This document shows positions 33,534 to 42,509 of a DNA stretch of 64,000 bases, piece by piece. The number at the start of each line of letters is the position of its first letter. Positions within the stretch are counted from its first letter, which is position 1. A model generated the notes under the pieces. It ran no database searches, was not told where the DNA came from, and saw only the letters and a list, made by a program, of their open reading frames with translations. Source of the DNA: Bacillota bacterium. Its GTDB lineage: Bacteria; Bacillota; Clostridia; Lachnospirales; Bianqueaceae. The stretch covers positions 1-64,000 of the forward strand of contig JAFRUE010000011.1 in assembly GCA_017441925.1 (NCBI GenBank), written 5' to 3'. The position numbers and the translations under genes are program-made.

Positions 33534-34415
33534 ATGATCCACAGCATGACCGGCTTCGGACGAGGCGTTGCCGAGCGGGATTCGTCCCGGATGACGGTAG
33601 AGCTCAAGTCCGTTAACAGCCGTTATCTGGAAACAAACGTGAAGATGCCCCGTGTGATCCTGGCGCTGGAGAACGACGTCAAGAACCTGATCGCACAGTC
33701 CGTTGCCCGCGGCAAGATGGACGTCTATATCAACTATGAGCCGGGCGAGGGACAGAAAACGGTCACCGTCAGCGAAGATCTTGGCGCGTATGTTGCTGCT
33801 CTCCGGGAGGCTTCCGAGCGCTACGGGCTTCCGGATGATCTTGGAATCAGCCATGTGCTGAGGATCCCGGATATGCTGCAGACCCGGCAGAAAGATACGG
33901 ATCCCGAGGATGTCTGGCCGCTGCTTGAAGAAGCGGTCCAGGCGGCGCTGGAGCAATTCAACGACATGCGTGAGAGGGAAGGCATGCGGATCCGCGAGGA
34001 TCTGCTCGGCAAGGCTTCGGAGATCGAGAGGATCGTTCAGAGCCTGCAGCAGTCCGCTCCGGAGATCGAGGATGCCTATCGTGAGAAACTGACGCGCCGT
34101 ATTCAGGAAATCCTGTCCCGTAACAGCGGGATCGCGGTGGACAGAGGGCTTCTTGAGAACGAGATCGTTTTCTACGCGGATCACTGTTGTATCGATGAGG
34201 AAATGGTCCGTCTGACCAGCCATATCGCCCAGCTGCGGCAGCTTCTGGGCAGTGAGGAGCCGGTCGGCAGACAGCTTGATTTCCTTCTGCAGGAGTTCAA
34301 CCGGGAGGCCAATACGATCGCTTCCAAGGCGGGCAGCCTGTCTGTTACGCAGGAAGCCCTGAACCTTAAGAAAGAGATCGAGAAGGTCAGAGAACAGATC
34401 CAGAATCTGGAATAA
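33534..34415 (+). CDS. yicC: YicC-family endoribonuclease
   Basis: A 293-aa conserved protein opening with the family hallmark MIHSMTGFGRG. The C-terminal DUF1732 region reads RQLDFLLQEFNREANTIASKAG, the most conserved segment, with acidic residues linked to nuclease activity. E. coli YicC is an endoribonuclease acting on small RNAs. It heads yicC-remA-gmk-rpoZ-priA, an order shared across Firmicutes. Confidence 0.95.
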   Translation: MIHSMTGFGRGVAERDSSRMTVELKSVNSRYLETNVKMPRVILALENDVKNLIAQSVARGKMDVYINYEPGEGQKTVTVSEDLGAYVAALREASERYGLPDDLGISHVLRIPDMLQTRQKDTDPEDVWPLLEEAVQAALEQFNDMREREGMRIREDLLGKASEIERIVQSLQQSAPEIEDAYREKLTRRIQEILSRNSGIAVDRGLLENEIVFYADHCCIDEEMVRLTSHIAQLRQLLGSEEPVGRQLDFLLQEFNREANTIASKAGSLSVTQEALNLKKEIEKVREQIQNLE

Positions 34416-34433
34416 CGGGACCGGGTGAATCAT

Positions 34434-34691
34434 ATGGATCTGATAAATGTAGGATACGGAAGCGTCGTCAATGCCGATAAGGTGCTGGCGGTGCTGAACC
34501 CGGATTCGGCGCCGATCAAACGGGCAGTACAGGAAGCGAGAGACGCGGGCAAGCTGATCGATGCGTCCTACGGGCGCAAGACACGCGCGGTCCTGGTACT
34601 GGAATCGGGACATCTGCTCCTGTCGGGAATCCAGTCGGAAACGATCGCGGCGCGCGCTGCCGCAAATATCACAGAGGAGGCAGGCAAATGA
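34434..34691 (+). CDS. remA: RemA-family DNA-binding regulator
   Basis: An 85-aa DUF370 protein. LINVGYGSVVNADKVLAV and SAPIKRAVQEARDAGKLIDASYGRKTRAVLV match RemA, which in Bacillus subtilis forms a ring-shaped oligomer and activates biofilm matrix operons. The SYGRKTR basic patch should contact DNA. ATG 34434 is chosen by alignment to the family; GTG 34425 would add three residues. Its stop overlaps gmk by 4 bp. Confidence 0.93.
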   Translation: MDLINVGYGSVVNADKVLAVLNPDSAPIKRAVQEARDAGKLIDASYGRKTRAVLVLESGHLLLSGIQSETIAARAAANITEEAGK

Positions 34692-35311
34692 GCCGTCACG
34701 GACTCTTGGTCATCATCTCGGGCTTCAGCGGAGCCGGGAAGGGTACGATCGTCAATAATCTTATGAAGACCGGGAAATACCGTCTCTCCATCTCGGCCAC
34801 GACACGTTCTCCGCGTGAAGGCGAGCAGGACGGCCGCGAGTATTTCTTTATCTCCAGAAAGGATTTCCAGCAGGGAATCATGGAGAACCGCTTCCTGGAA
34901 TGGGCAGAATTCTCGGGCAATTTCTACGGGACGCCGCGTGAGTATGTCATGGAACAGATTAAAGAAGGCTGTGACGTGATCCTGGAGATCGAGCCGCAGG
35001 GCGCTCTGCAGGTCAAGCGCAAATTCCCTGAGGCCGGGCTGATCTTCCTGACGGCACCGTCCATGTCGATCCTTAAGGAGCGGCTGACAGGACGCGGGAC
35101 AGAGACAGAGGAGCAGGTCGCGCGGAGGCTTTCGCAGGCCAGACGCGAGATCGAAAAGATGCACGAATACGACTATATCGTTGTGAACGAGGATGTCGCC
35201 GAATGCACGGACAAAGTCGAACAGATCATTGAAGTCATGCATGAGAGGTCCTGCCAGAAGCAGGATCTGATCAGCCGTTTCCGCGAGGAAGCGAAACTTA
35301 TGAATTTATAA
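34688..35311 (+). CDS. gmk: Guanylate kinase
   Basis: A 207-aa enzyme converting GMP and ATP to GDP and ADP. The P-loop GFSGAGKGT has K18; the GMP-binding SATTRSPREGEQDGREYFF and the lid with RLTGRGTETEEQV follow. Translationally coupled to remA. Position next to rpoZ is conserved and ties GMP phosphorylation to stringent-response gene order. Confidence 0.97.
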   Translation: MSRHGLLVIISGFSGAGKGTIVNNLMKTGKYRLSISATTRSPREGEQDGREYFFISRKDFQQGIMENRFLEWAEFSGNFYGTPREYVMEQIKEGCDVILEIEPQGALQVKRKFPEAGLIFLTAPSMSILKERLTGRGTETEEQVARRLSQARREIEKMHEYDYIVVNEDVAECTDKVEQIIEVMHERSCQKQDLISRFREEAKLMNL

Positions 35312-35331
35312 AAGAAAACTGGAGGTACAAA

Positions 35332-35649
35332 ATGCTGCATCCGTCTTATGGAGAACTGATTGAGACTGTTAATAACGTAAACAAAGAGAAGGGGATCGCC
35401 GAGATCAATTCCCGCTACAGCATCGTTATGGCTGCTGCGCGCAGAGCCCGCGAGATCGTGAACGGTGATCAGATGATGATCCCGGAGACTGACGGAGACC
35501 GCAATGTGCTGTCCGAGGCCGTCGCGGAGATGGCTGCCGGCAAGATCGCCATCCAGATGCCGGAGGAGAAAGCTGCCGCAGAGAAAGATCTGCATTATGA
35601 GGATATGGCCGTAGTCGATTTCAGCCGCGATATGGAGGACGACGAATAA
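35332..35649 (+). CDS. rpoZ: RNA polymerase omega subunit
   Basis: A 105-aa small polymerase subunit. The conserved INSRYSIVMAAARRAREI helix packs against beta-prime and aids its folding. The C-terminal tail (VAEMAAGKIAIQMP onward) is acidic and typical of clostridial forms. A GGAGG site precedes ATG 35332. priA begins directly after the stop. Confidence 0.95.
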   Translation: MLHPSYGELIETVNNVNKEKGIAEINSRYSIVMAAARRAREIVNGDQMMIPETDGDRNVLSEAVAEMAAGKIAIQMPEEKAAAEKDLHYEDMAVVDFSRDMEDDE

Positions 35650-37863
35650 GTGGCATTTGCCCAGATCATCGTAAAACTGACGGCGCACGCAGCGGATTCA
35701 ATCTATACTTACCGTGTGCCGGAGGGGATGAATGTTCCGGTCGGCAGCATGGTCCGTGTTCCCTTCGGAAAAGGGGACAGGATGCTGGACGGTTTTGTTC
35801 TCGGGCTTTCTGAGACCGCGGACGGCTCCATCGGCCGGATCAAACAGATCGCAAGTGTATCGGGTCGGGAGCCCGTCTTCACCGGGCGGGAGCTCGGGAT
35901 GGCGGAATGGATGAGCCGGCGCTATGACGCACCGCTTTCGTCATGTCTTGCGCTCTTTGTCCCGAGGGATCCGGACAAGACCACACAGGTCCGCGTTTAC
36001 GCGAGATTTTTGAGGGATCCGTTACCGGCAGACCGTGCCGGCAGCGGGCAGAAAAGTTTCCTCAGCGTGCTTGCGGAGCATCCGGACTGGAGTCTGTCCC
36101 TGCTGATGAAAGCATCAGGAGCGGCACGTTCATCGGTCCGCTCTCTGGAGAATAAAGGTATTATCGAATGCTTCGAAGAGTCGGACGAGACCCCGGCTCC
36201 TCTTGTTATGCAGAAAGCTACGGATCCGGGGAAAGAGCTGAATGCCGAGCAGAGGCAGGCTGCGGACAGGATCATCCGGGCTTTCCGCGAGGGACAAAAC
36301 AGCAAATTCCTGCTGTACGGGATCACGGGAAGCGGTAAGACCGAAGTCTACATGAGCTGTATGGAGCAGGTGCTCGCGGCCGGGAAAGGCGCGTATCTGC
36401 TGGTGCCTGAGATCAGTCTGACACCGCAGCTCGTGGAGAGGCTGGGCAGGCGTTTCGGAGACCGTATCGCCGTACTGCACAGCCGGCTGAATGATACCGA
36501 GCGTTCGCGCGAATGGCTGCGGATCCGCCGAGGAGCGGCCAAGGTCGTGGTCGGACCGCGTTCCGCCCTGTTTGCGCCGATGCCTGATCCCGGACTGATC
36601 ATACTGGACGAGGAGCACGAGTCAAGCTATAAATCCGAGATCACGCCGCGCTACCACGCAAGAGAAGTAGCAGAGGAAATGGCTGCAAGAGGCGGCTTCC
36701 CGCTGGTCCTGGGTTCCGCGACGCCGTCCTGCGAGAGTTATTATCAGGCTATGGAAGGCCAGGCAGAGCTGCTGCGGCTCTCCCGACGCGCCGTGCAGGA
36801 CGCGGTATTGCCGGCGATCCGTCTGATCGATATGCGCAGAGAGATGGCCGCAGGGAATATGACCGGTTTCTCCGGTGAGCTGATCGCCGCGCTCAAGGAC
36901 CGGCTGGCCAGGAACGAACAAAGCATTCTTTTCCTGAACCGGAGAGGCTATTCGTCCTTTGTCAGCTGCCGCAAATGCGGTTTTGTCCTGCGCTGTCCGG
37001 CCTGTTTTCTGCCGTATACCTATCACAAAGAACAGAACCTGCTGATCTGTCATCATTGCGGCCGCGCCGTCCAGCCTGTGAATACCTGCCCGAGCTGCGG
37101 TTCCAGGTATCTGCGGATGTCGGGCATGGGAACGGAACGGATCGCAGAGGATCTGGCCGGGCTTTTCCCGGACGCTCGGATCCTGCGCATGGACGCGTCC
37201 ACAACTTCCGGGAAGAACGGTTTCCAGGAGGCTTACGAGCAGATCAGGGACCATAAGGCGGACATCATCGTCGGGACGCAGATGATCGCCAAGGGAATGG
37301 ATATGCCGCTCGTCACACTGGTCGGTGTGATCTCGGCGGATATGAGCCTGTATTATCCCGACTTTCACAGCACCGAAAGGACCTTCCAGCTGCTGACGCA
37401 GGTGGCAGGCCGCGCGGGACGGGGAGACCGTCCCGGAGAGGTGCTGATCCAGACCTATGAACCGAAACATTATGTGCTGCAGAGCGTGGCGGCGCACGAC
37501 GACGCGGAATTCTACCGGCAGGAGCTTGCTTCCCGGCAGATGCTCGCCTGTCCGCCTTTTGCGCATTTCCTGCAGATCCTGCTGACCGGGCGGGAAGAAG
37601 ATAAAGTAAGGCAGGCGGCCGGTGATCTAGCCGGGATCCTGCAGCGGGAGAGCGAGACGGCGGAATCCGGCGAAGCCGTGGTACTCGGCCCGTCTCCGGC
37701 GGAGCTTGGCCGGATCGATAATATTTTCCGCTGGAAACTGCTCGTGCGGCATCCGGAGGAGGAACCGCTGATCCGCATGGCAGGCGTGTGCCTGGAGGAA
37801 TTCCGGCAGAAATACCGGGACGTTGCGGCGGCGGCCGATCTGAATCCCGTCAATATGTACTGA
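35650..37863 (+). CDS. priA: Primosomal protein N-prime (PriA helicase)
   Basis: A 737-aa replication-restart helicase. The N-terminal DNA 3-prime-end-binding domain is followed by Walker A GITGSGKTE, DEEH in ILDEEHESSYK, and the Cys-rich zinc region CRKCGFVLRCPAC, CHHCGR and CPSCGS. The late LTQVAGRAGR motif VI is present. GTG 35650 directly abuts the rpoZ stop, so translation is probably coupled. Length is normal. Confidence 0.97.
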   Translation: MAFAQIIVKLTAHAADSIYTYRVPEGMNVPVGSMVRVPFGKGDRMLDGFVLGLSETADGSIGRIKQIASVSGREPVFTGRELGMAEWMSRRYDAPLSSCLALFVPRDPDKTTQVRVYARFLRDPLPADRAGSGQKSFLSVLAEHPDWSLSLLMKASGAARSSVRSLENKGIIECFEESDETPAPLVMQKATDPGKELNAEQRQAADRIIRAFREGQNSKFLLYGITGSGKTEVYMSCMEQVLAAGKGAYLLVPEISLTPQLVERLGRRFGDRIAVLHSRLNDTERSREWLRIRRGAAKVVVGPRSALFAPMPDPGLIILDEEHESSYKSEITPRYHAREVAEEMAARGGFPLVLGSATPSCESYYQAMEGQAELLRLSRRAVQDAVLPAIRLIDMRREMAAGNMTGFSGELIAALKDRLARNEQSILFLNRRGYSSFVSCRKCGFVLRCPACFLPYTYHKEQNLLICHHCGRAVQPVNTCPSCGSRYLRMSGMGTERIAEDLAGLFPDARILRMDASTTSGKNGFQEAYEQIRDHKADIIVGTQMIAKGMDMPLVTLVGVISADMSLYYPDFHSTERTFQLLTQVAGRAGRGDRPGEVLIQTYEPKHYVLQSVAAHDDAEFYRQELASRQMLACPPFAHFLQILLTGREEDKVRQAAGDLAGILQRESETAESGEAVVLGPSPAELGRIDNIFRWKLLVRHPEEEPLIRMAGVCLEEFRQKYRDVAAAADLNPVNMY

Positions 37864-37881
37864 AAAAGAGAGGAACTGATT

Positions 37882-38349
37882 ATGGCATTGAGAAGCATTC
37901 GGGTAGACGGAGACGAGATCCTGCGTAAGGAGTCCAAGCCGGTCGACAAGTTCGACAGGAGGCTTGAGATGCTGATCGAGGACATGTGGGACACAATGTA
38001 TGACGCGAACGGCATTGGTCTTGCCGCGGTCCAGGTCGGCGTTCTCAAACAGGTGATCGTGATCGATACCGGTGAAGAGGATGAACAGCTCGTGCTGATC
38101 AATCCGGAGATCATTGCGATGGAAGGCAATATCTGCGAGGCGGAGGGATGCCTGAGCATTCCCGGTAAGAGCGGATATGTGAACCGGCCCGAAACAGTAA
38201 CGGTTCGCGCGCTGGATGAGAACGGCAAGCCGTATACCCGCACAGGGACAGGACTGCTGGCACGCTGCATGTGCCACGAAATCGACCATCTGCACGGAAT
38301 TCTGTATACGGACAAAACAGTGGACGCACCGGAAGGGGAGAAAGACTGA
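37882..38349 (+). CDS. def: Peptide deformylase
   Basis: A 155-aa Fe/Zn hydrolase removing formyl groups from new proteins. All three motifs are seen: GIGLAAVQVG, EGCLSIPG (Cys ligand) and HEIDHLHG (HExxH). Its stop overlaps the fmt start by one base. The def-fmt pairing couples formylation and deformylation. Confidence 0.97.
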   Translation: MALRSIRVDGDEILRKESKPVDKFDRRLEMLIEDMWDTMYDANGIGLAAVQVGVLKQVIVIDTGEEDEQLVLINPEIIAMEGNICEAEGCLSIPGKSGYVNRPETVTVRALDENGKPYTRTGTGLLARCMCHEIDHLHGILYTDKTVDAPEGEKD

Positions 38350-39350
38350 TGCGGATCGTATTCATGGGAACGCCGGATTTTGCCGGAGGGATCCTGACGA
38401 GCCTTCTGGACGCCGGGGAGAACGTGATCGCGGTCTATACGCAGCCGGACAGGCCGCAGGGACGTAAAGCCGTTATGACGCCGCCTCCGGTCAAGGTGAT
38501 CGCCGAGAGTCACGGGATCCCGGTCTATCAGCCAGTGCGGATCCGCCGGGATAAGTGGGTCAGACTGCTTGAGGAACAGAAGCCGGACGTCATGGTCGTG
38601 GCGGCTTTTGGCCAGATCCTGCCGAAACCGATCCTGGATATCGCGCCGTGCGTGAACGTCCATGCGTCTCTCCTGCCGCGCTACCGCGGTTCTTCGCCGA
38701 TCCAGCGCGCGATCGCTGCCGGCGACCGGGAGACAGGCGTTACGATCATGCGGCTGGACGAGGGAATGGATACCGGTAATATCCTGCATAAGGAGATCAT
38801 CCCGATCCGGGATACCGATACCGGGGAGACTCTTTTCGACAGGCTCGAAGAGCTTGGCCAGAAAGCGCTCCGGAAGGTGCTTGATGATTATGAGGCCGGT
38901 AAAGACCTTGTCGGAGTTCCACAGGATCCGGAGTTCGCGACTTACGCACCGATGCTGACAAGGGAAGACGGCAGGCTTGATTTTACCAGGTCTGCCTGGC
39001 TTCTGGACTGTCAGATCCGGGCGTTTACACCATGGCCGTCAACTTATACGACATATGAGGGGAAAGTACTCAAGATCCTTGCCGGACGGATATTCCGGGA
39101 CAGTTCCGGAGCAACCGGCGCATCAGCAGCCGCTGGAACGGATGACGCAGGCCGCGCCTGCGGAACGGTTCTGACACAGGAAGAAGTCCGCGAGGCAGGC
39201 GGGAACGCCGGGAAGCAGATCCTTGTACAGACAGGGGACGGGCTGCTGGAGCTCCTGACGCTGCAGCTGCCGGGAAAGAAACCGCTCCCTGCAGATGTTT
39301 TCCTGCGGGGGTGCCCGCTCTGGGGCAAGACGCTCGGGCTTGAACAATGA
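38349..39350 (+). CDS. fmt: Methionyl-tRNA formyltransferase
   Basis: A 333-aa enzyme that formylates initiator Met-tRNA using 10-formyltetrahydrofolate. It opens MRIVFMGTPDFA. The catalytic region has NVHASLLPRYRGSSPIQRAI and the C-terminal OB-type domain binds tRNA. A short Ala/Gly-rich insertion (GATGASAAAGTDDAG, residues about 257-271) lies in the C-terminal domain and looks like a species-specific loop. ATG 38349 is chosen because the longer frame runs inside def. It overlaps rsmB by 4 bp. Confidence 0.96.
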   Translation: MRIVFMGTPDFAGGILTSLLDAGENVIAVYTQPDRPQGRKAVMTPPPVKVIAESHGIPVYQPVRIRRDKWVRLLEEQKPDVMVVAAFGQILPKPILDIAPCVNVHASLLPRYRGSSPIQRAIAAGDRETGVTIMRLDEGMDTGNILHKEIIPIRDTDTGETLFDRLEELGQKALRKVLDDYEAGKDLVGVPQDPEFATYAPMLTREDGRLDFTRSAWLLDCQIRAFTPWPSTYTTYEGKVLKILAGRIFRDSSGATGASAAAGTDDAGRACGTVLTQEEVREAGGNAGKQILVQTGDGLLELLTLQLPGKKPLPADVFLRGCPLWGKTLGLEQ

Positions 39351-40702
39351 GCTGCAACGAGAGGCTTGAAGCCGTCCGCATCCTTGGCCGGCTGGAAAGT
39401 GGAGAACGCTACGCGTCCGATGAGCTGGACGGTCTCTTCCGGCAGCATCCGGAGTGGCGCAGAGAGCAGAAGGCCCTGATCACGAAACTGGTCTATACGG
39501 TCCTGACGTATGATCTGCGGCTCGACTGTTTTATCGATCTGTATTCCCGTACGCCTGCAGCGCGTATGGATCCATATATCCGGCAGGTACTTGAGGTCAG
39601 CGCCGCGCAGCTGCTTTTCCTGCCGAAGATCCCGCAGAGCGCGGCAGTCAATGAGGCAGTCAGGCTGGTGAAGCAGTCTCCATATAAGAGGCTCGCGGGC
39701 TTTGTCAACGCGGTGCTCCGGGCAACGCTCCGGGAGAACCTGAAAGAATCCTGGCCGGAGGCGTCACTTGATCCGGCCGCGCACTGGTCTGTCCGCGCAA
39801 GCCTCCCGCAGTGGATGCTTGAGATGTGGAGAGACGCGTACGGACTTGAAACATGCATCGGGATCGCGCGGAACCTGAGTACGCCGCGGGCGCTTTCGAT
39901 CCGTGTGAACCGGCTGAAGACAGATCCGGAACAGCTGAAGCAGGAGCTTGCGGCCTGCACGGTCCGTCAGGGACTGTATCTGGAGGACGCACTGCAGCTT
40001 GTAAATCCCGGAGACATTACAGAACTTCGGGCTTTTGCGCAGGGACACTTTACGGTACAGGATGAGAGTTCGATGCTCTGCGTTCGTGCGCTGGATCCGC
40101 AGCCGGGAGAACGGATCCTGGACATGTGCGCCGCGCCGGGCGGTAAATCCACTTATATGGTGGAGCGTATGGGGAACTGCGGGCTCGTAAGCGCGAGGGA
40201 CATTTCAGAGGCGAAATGTTCCAGGATCACGGAGAACGCCGGCCGCCTCGGCACGTCCATCGTGCAGGTGTCGGTCTCAGACGCTGCGGTGCCGCGTCCT
40301 GAAGATGCCGGCAAATGGGACCGCGTCCTTCTGGATGCTCCGTGTTCAGGGCTCGGAGTGCTCCGCAATAAGCCGGATATGAAACGGCACCGCAGATATG
40401 AGGATCTGGCGGAACTGTCCAGGCTGCAGCGCCGGATGATGGACATAGCCGCGCAGGCCGTACGTCCGGGAGGCGTTTTCGTATACAGCACGTGCACACT
40501 TTCACCTGTCGAGAATGAGGAAAATGTCGCCGCGTTTCTGGCGGATCATCCGGAATTTGCGCGTGACGCGCTGCCTGACGACTGGCCGGAAGTCCGCTTC
40601 GGAGGGACAGCCGGACCGGCAGAGCCCGGGATGCTGACGATTTTTCCCGAGGCGGACGGACTTGACGGATTCTTTATCGCAAGAATGTGCCGCCGCGGCT
40701 GA
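39347..40702 (+). CDS. rsmB: 16S rRNA m5C967 methyltransferase RsmB
   Basis: A 451-aa SAM-dependent RNA methyltransferase. The N-terminal NusB-like helical domain (residues about 5-135) is followed by the catalytic domain with SAM motif DMCAAPGGKST, DAPCSGLG carrying the motif IV Cys, and STCTLSPVENEENV carrying the motif VI catalytic Cys. Translationally coupled to fmt. Confidence 0.96.
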   Translation: MSCNERLEAVRILGRLESGERYASDELDGLFRQHPEWRREQKALITKLVYTVLTYDLRLDCFIDLYSRTPAARMDPYIRQVLEVSAAQLLFLPKIPQSAAVNEAVRLVKQSPYKRLAGFVNAVLRATLRENLKESWPEASLDPAAHWSVRASLPQWMLEMWRDAYGLETCIGIARNLSTPRALSIRVNRLKTDPEQLKQELAACTVRQGLYLEDALQLVNPGDITELRAFAQGHFTVQDESSMLCVRALDPQPGERILDMCAAPGGKSTYMVERMGNCGLVSARDISEAKCSRITENAGRLGTSIVQVSVSDAAVPRPEDAGKWDRVLLDAPCSGLGVLRNKPDMKRHRRYEDLAELSRLQRRMMDIAAQAVRPGGVFVYSTCTLSPVENEENVAAFLADHPEFARDALPDDWPEVRFGGTAGPAEPGMLTIFPEADGLDGFFIARMCRRG

Positions 40703-40719
40703 GAGTATTTGGAGGAATG

Positions 40720-41763
40720 ATGAAGACACCGGATGCCTTTTCGATGATGCCGGATGAGTGGAAAGCGTATCTGCTTTCACAGGGGGAGAAAGCCTTCCGC
40801 GCGCAACAGATCTTTGGCTGGCTGCATAAGGAGCATGTTTTTTCCTATGGAGAAATGACAAATCTCCCGAAAGTCCTGCGGGACAGACTGGACGCAGAAC
40901 TGCCGCTGCACAGCGCGACAATCGCTCTGGCACAGCGTTCCCGAAGCGACGATACGGTCAAGTATCTGATGACGCTCTGGGACGGAGAGCAGATCGAGAC
41001 CGTCCTGATGCGGTATCATTACGGGTATTCCCTGTGTATTTCCTCGCAGGTCGGCTGCCGTATGGGCTGTCGGTTCTGCGCGTCGACGCTGGCCGGACGC
41101 AAACGGGATCTGACTGCCGGAGAAATGGTTTCGCAGATCTATGCCGTTGAGGCAGCGGAAGGCGTGACGGTCTCACACGTGGTCGTGATGGGCTGCGGCG
41201 AACCGTTTGATAACTATGATGAACTGATCCGCTTCCTGAAGCTGATCACGGATCCGGCCGGAAAGAACCTGAGCATCCGGAACCTGACAGTTTCCACGTG
41301 CGGACTTACGGACGAAATGAGGCGTTTTGCGGATCTGGATCTGGGCGTCACGCTTGCGGTATCGCTGCATGCGCCGAATGATGAGGTCCGGCGGCAGATC
41401 ATGCCGGTCGCGAACCGTTTTACGATGGAAGAACTGCTTGCCGCCTGCAGGTATTATACCGACAGAACGCATAGACGGATCACGTTTGAATACGCACTGA
41501 TCCGTGATGTCAATGACGCGGCGGCACAGGCAAAAGAACTTGCGGGAAAGCTGCGCGGAATGCTTGCGCACGTTAATCTGATCCCGCTGAATCCGGTAAC
41601 GGAGCGCGATCTCTCGGGATCGGATCCCGAAAGAGTCAGAGCTTTTGCCAATATACTTGAGAAAGAGCATATCCCGGTCACTGTACGCCGGGAAATGGGA
41701 CAGGATATCGATGCCGCGTGCGGACAGCTGCGGCGCAGACACAGCAGTGTGAAGGAGGGATAG
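40720..41763 (+). CDS. rlmN: Dual-specificity RNA methyltransferase RlmN
   Basis: A 347-aa radical SAM enzyme making m2A2503 in 23S rRNA and m2A37 in some tRNAs. The CxxxCxxC cluster site is CRMGCRFC, and the C-terminal Cys of the ping-pong mechanism lies in GQDIDAACGQL. Two ATGs (40717, 40720) follow GGAGG at 40711; 40720 has the better spacing. It ends three bases before the phosphatase GTG. Confidence 0.96.
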   Translation: MKTPDAFSMMPDEWKAYLLSQGEKAFRAQQIFGWLHKEHVFSYGEMTNLPKVLRDRLDAELPLHSATIALAQRSRSDDTVKYLMTLWDGEQIETVLMRYHYGYSLCISSQVGCRMGCRFCASTLAGRKRDLTAGEMVSQIYAVEAAEGVTVSHVVVMGCGEPFDNYDELIRFLKLITDPAGKNLSIRNLTVSTCGLTDEMRRFADLDLGVTLAVSLHAPNDEVRRQIMPVANRFTMEELLAACRYYTDRTHRRITFEYALIRDVNDAAAQAKELAGKLRGMLAHVNLIPLNPVTERDLSGSDPERVRAFANILEKEHIPVTVRREMGQDIDAACGQLRRRHSSVKEG

Positions 41764-41765
41764 AT

Positions 41766-42509
41766 GTGAGATCGGCAGCGGACAGTAATATCGGTGTTCG
41801 CAGACTGGTGAATCAGGACCGGGTCTATGCCAGCGACAGGCCGGTCGGCATCTTCCCGAATCTGTATATCGTGGCAGACGGAATGGGAGGAGAAGCGGCT
41901 GGAGAAGTCGCGGCGGCCGCGGCTGTTGAGAGCGCGGTCCGTTTCGCCCGGAGCTCGTGGCCTGGTGACCCTCAGGATCTGTTCCGCGAGATGGGGATCG
42001 TTGTGAACGCGGACGTATACGACATCGCGGTGCACCATCTTGAATACGCCGGGATGGGGACGACTTTTGTCGCGGCTTCAGTCTATGAAGACGCGGTATA
42101 CTGCATAAATATCGGAGATTCCAGGCTTTATGCCATTAATTACAGAGATGAATTTGTACGGATCACGACCGATCATTCACTGGTCGAAGCAATGGTCCAG
42201 AGGGGACAGATCACTGAGGAAGAGGCGCGGGTGCACCGTGACCGGAATCTGATCACAAGAGCGGTCGGAACCAATAAGTCTGTTCAGGCTGATATCTACC
42301 GGATTCCGATCGGATACCCCAGAATGCTGCTTCTGTGTTCGGACGGTCTGCACGGACAGGTCGACGACAGCAGGATCAGCGAGATCATGCGGATCAACAG
42401 CTATCCGCTGTCTGTGCGTGTAGAAATGCTGATACAGGAGGCCAACAGGAACGGCGGATCCGACAATGTTTCCGTCATTCTGGCAGATCTTGGGAAGGAG
42501 GTGAGATAA
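41766..42509 (+). CDS. stp: PP2C-type protein phosphatase (Stp/PrpC)
   Basis: A 247-aa metal-dependent Ser/Thr phosphatase that would reverse PASTA-kinase phosphorylation. Motifs in order: NQDR, VADGMGGEAAGE with the metal Asp, GMGTTFVAA, NIGDSRLY, DHSLV, CSDGL and GGSDNVSVIL. GTG 41766 has AGGAGG six bases upstream and is preferred over the frame extension into rlmN. Its stop overlaps the kinase ATG (TAATG). Confidence 0.95.
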   Translation: MRSAADSNIGVRRLVNQDRVYASDRPVGIFPNLYIVADGMGGEAAGEVAAAAAVESAVRFARSSWPGDPQDLFREMGIVVNADVYDIAVHHLEYAGMGTTFVAASVYEDAVYCINIGDSRLYAINYRDEFVRITTDHSLVEAMVQRGQITEEEARVHRDRNLITRAVGTNKSVQADIYRIPIGYPRMLLLCSDGLHGQVDDSRISEIMRINSYPLSVRVEMLIQEANRNGGSDNVSVILADLGKEVR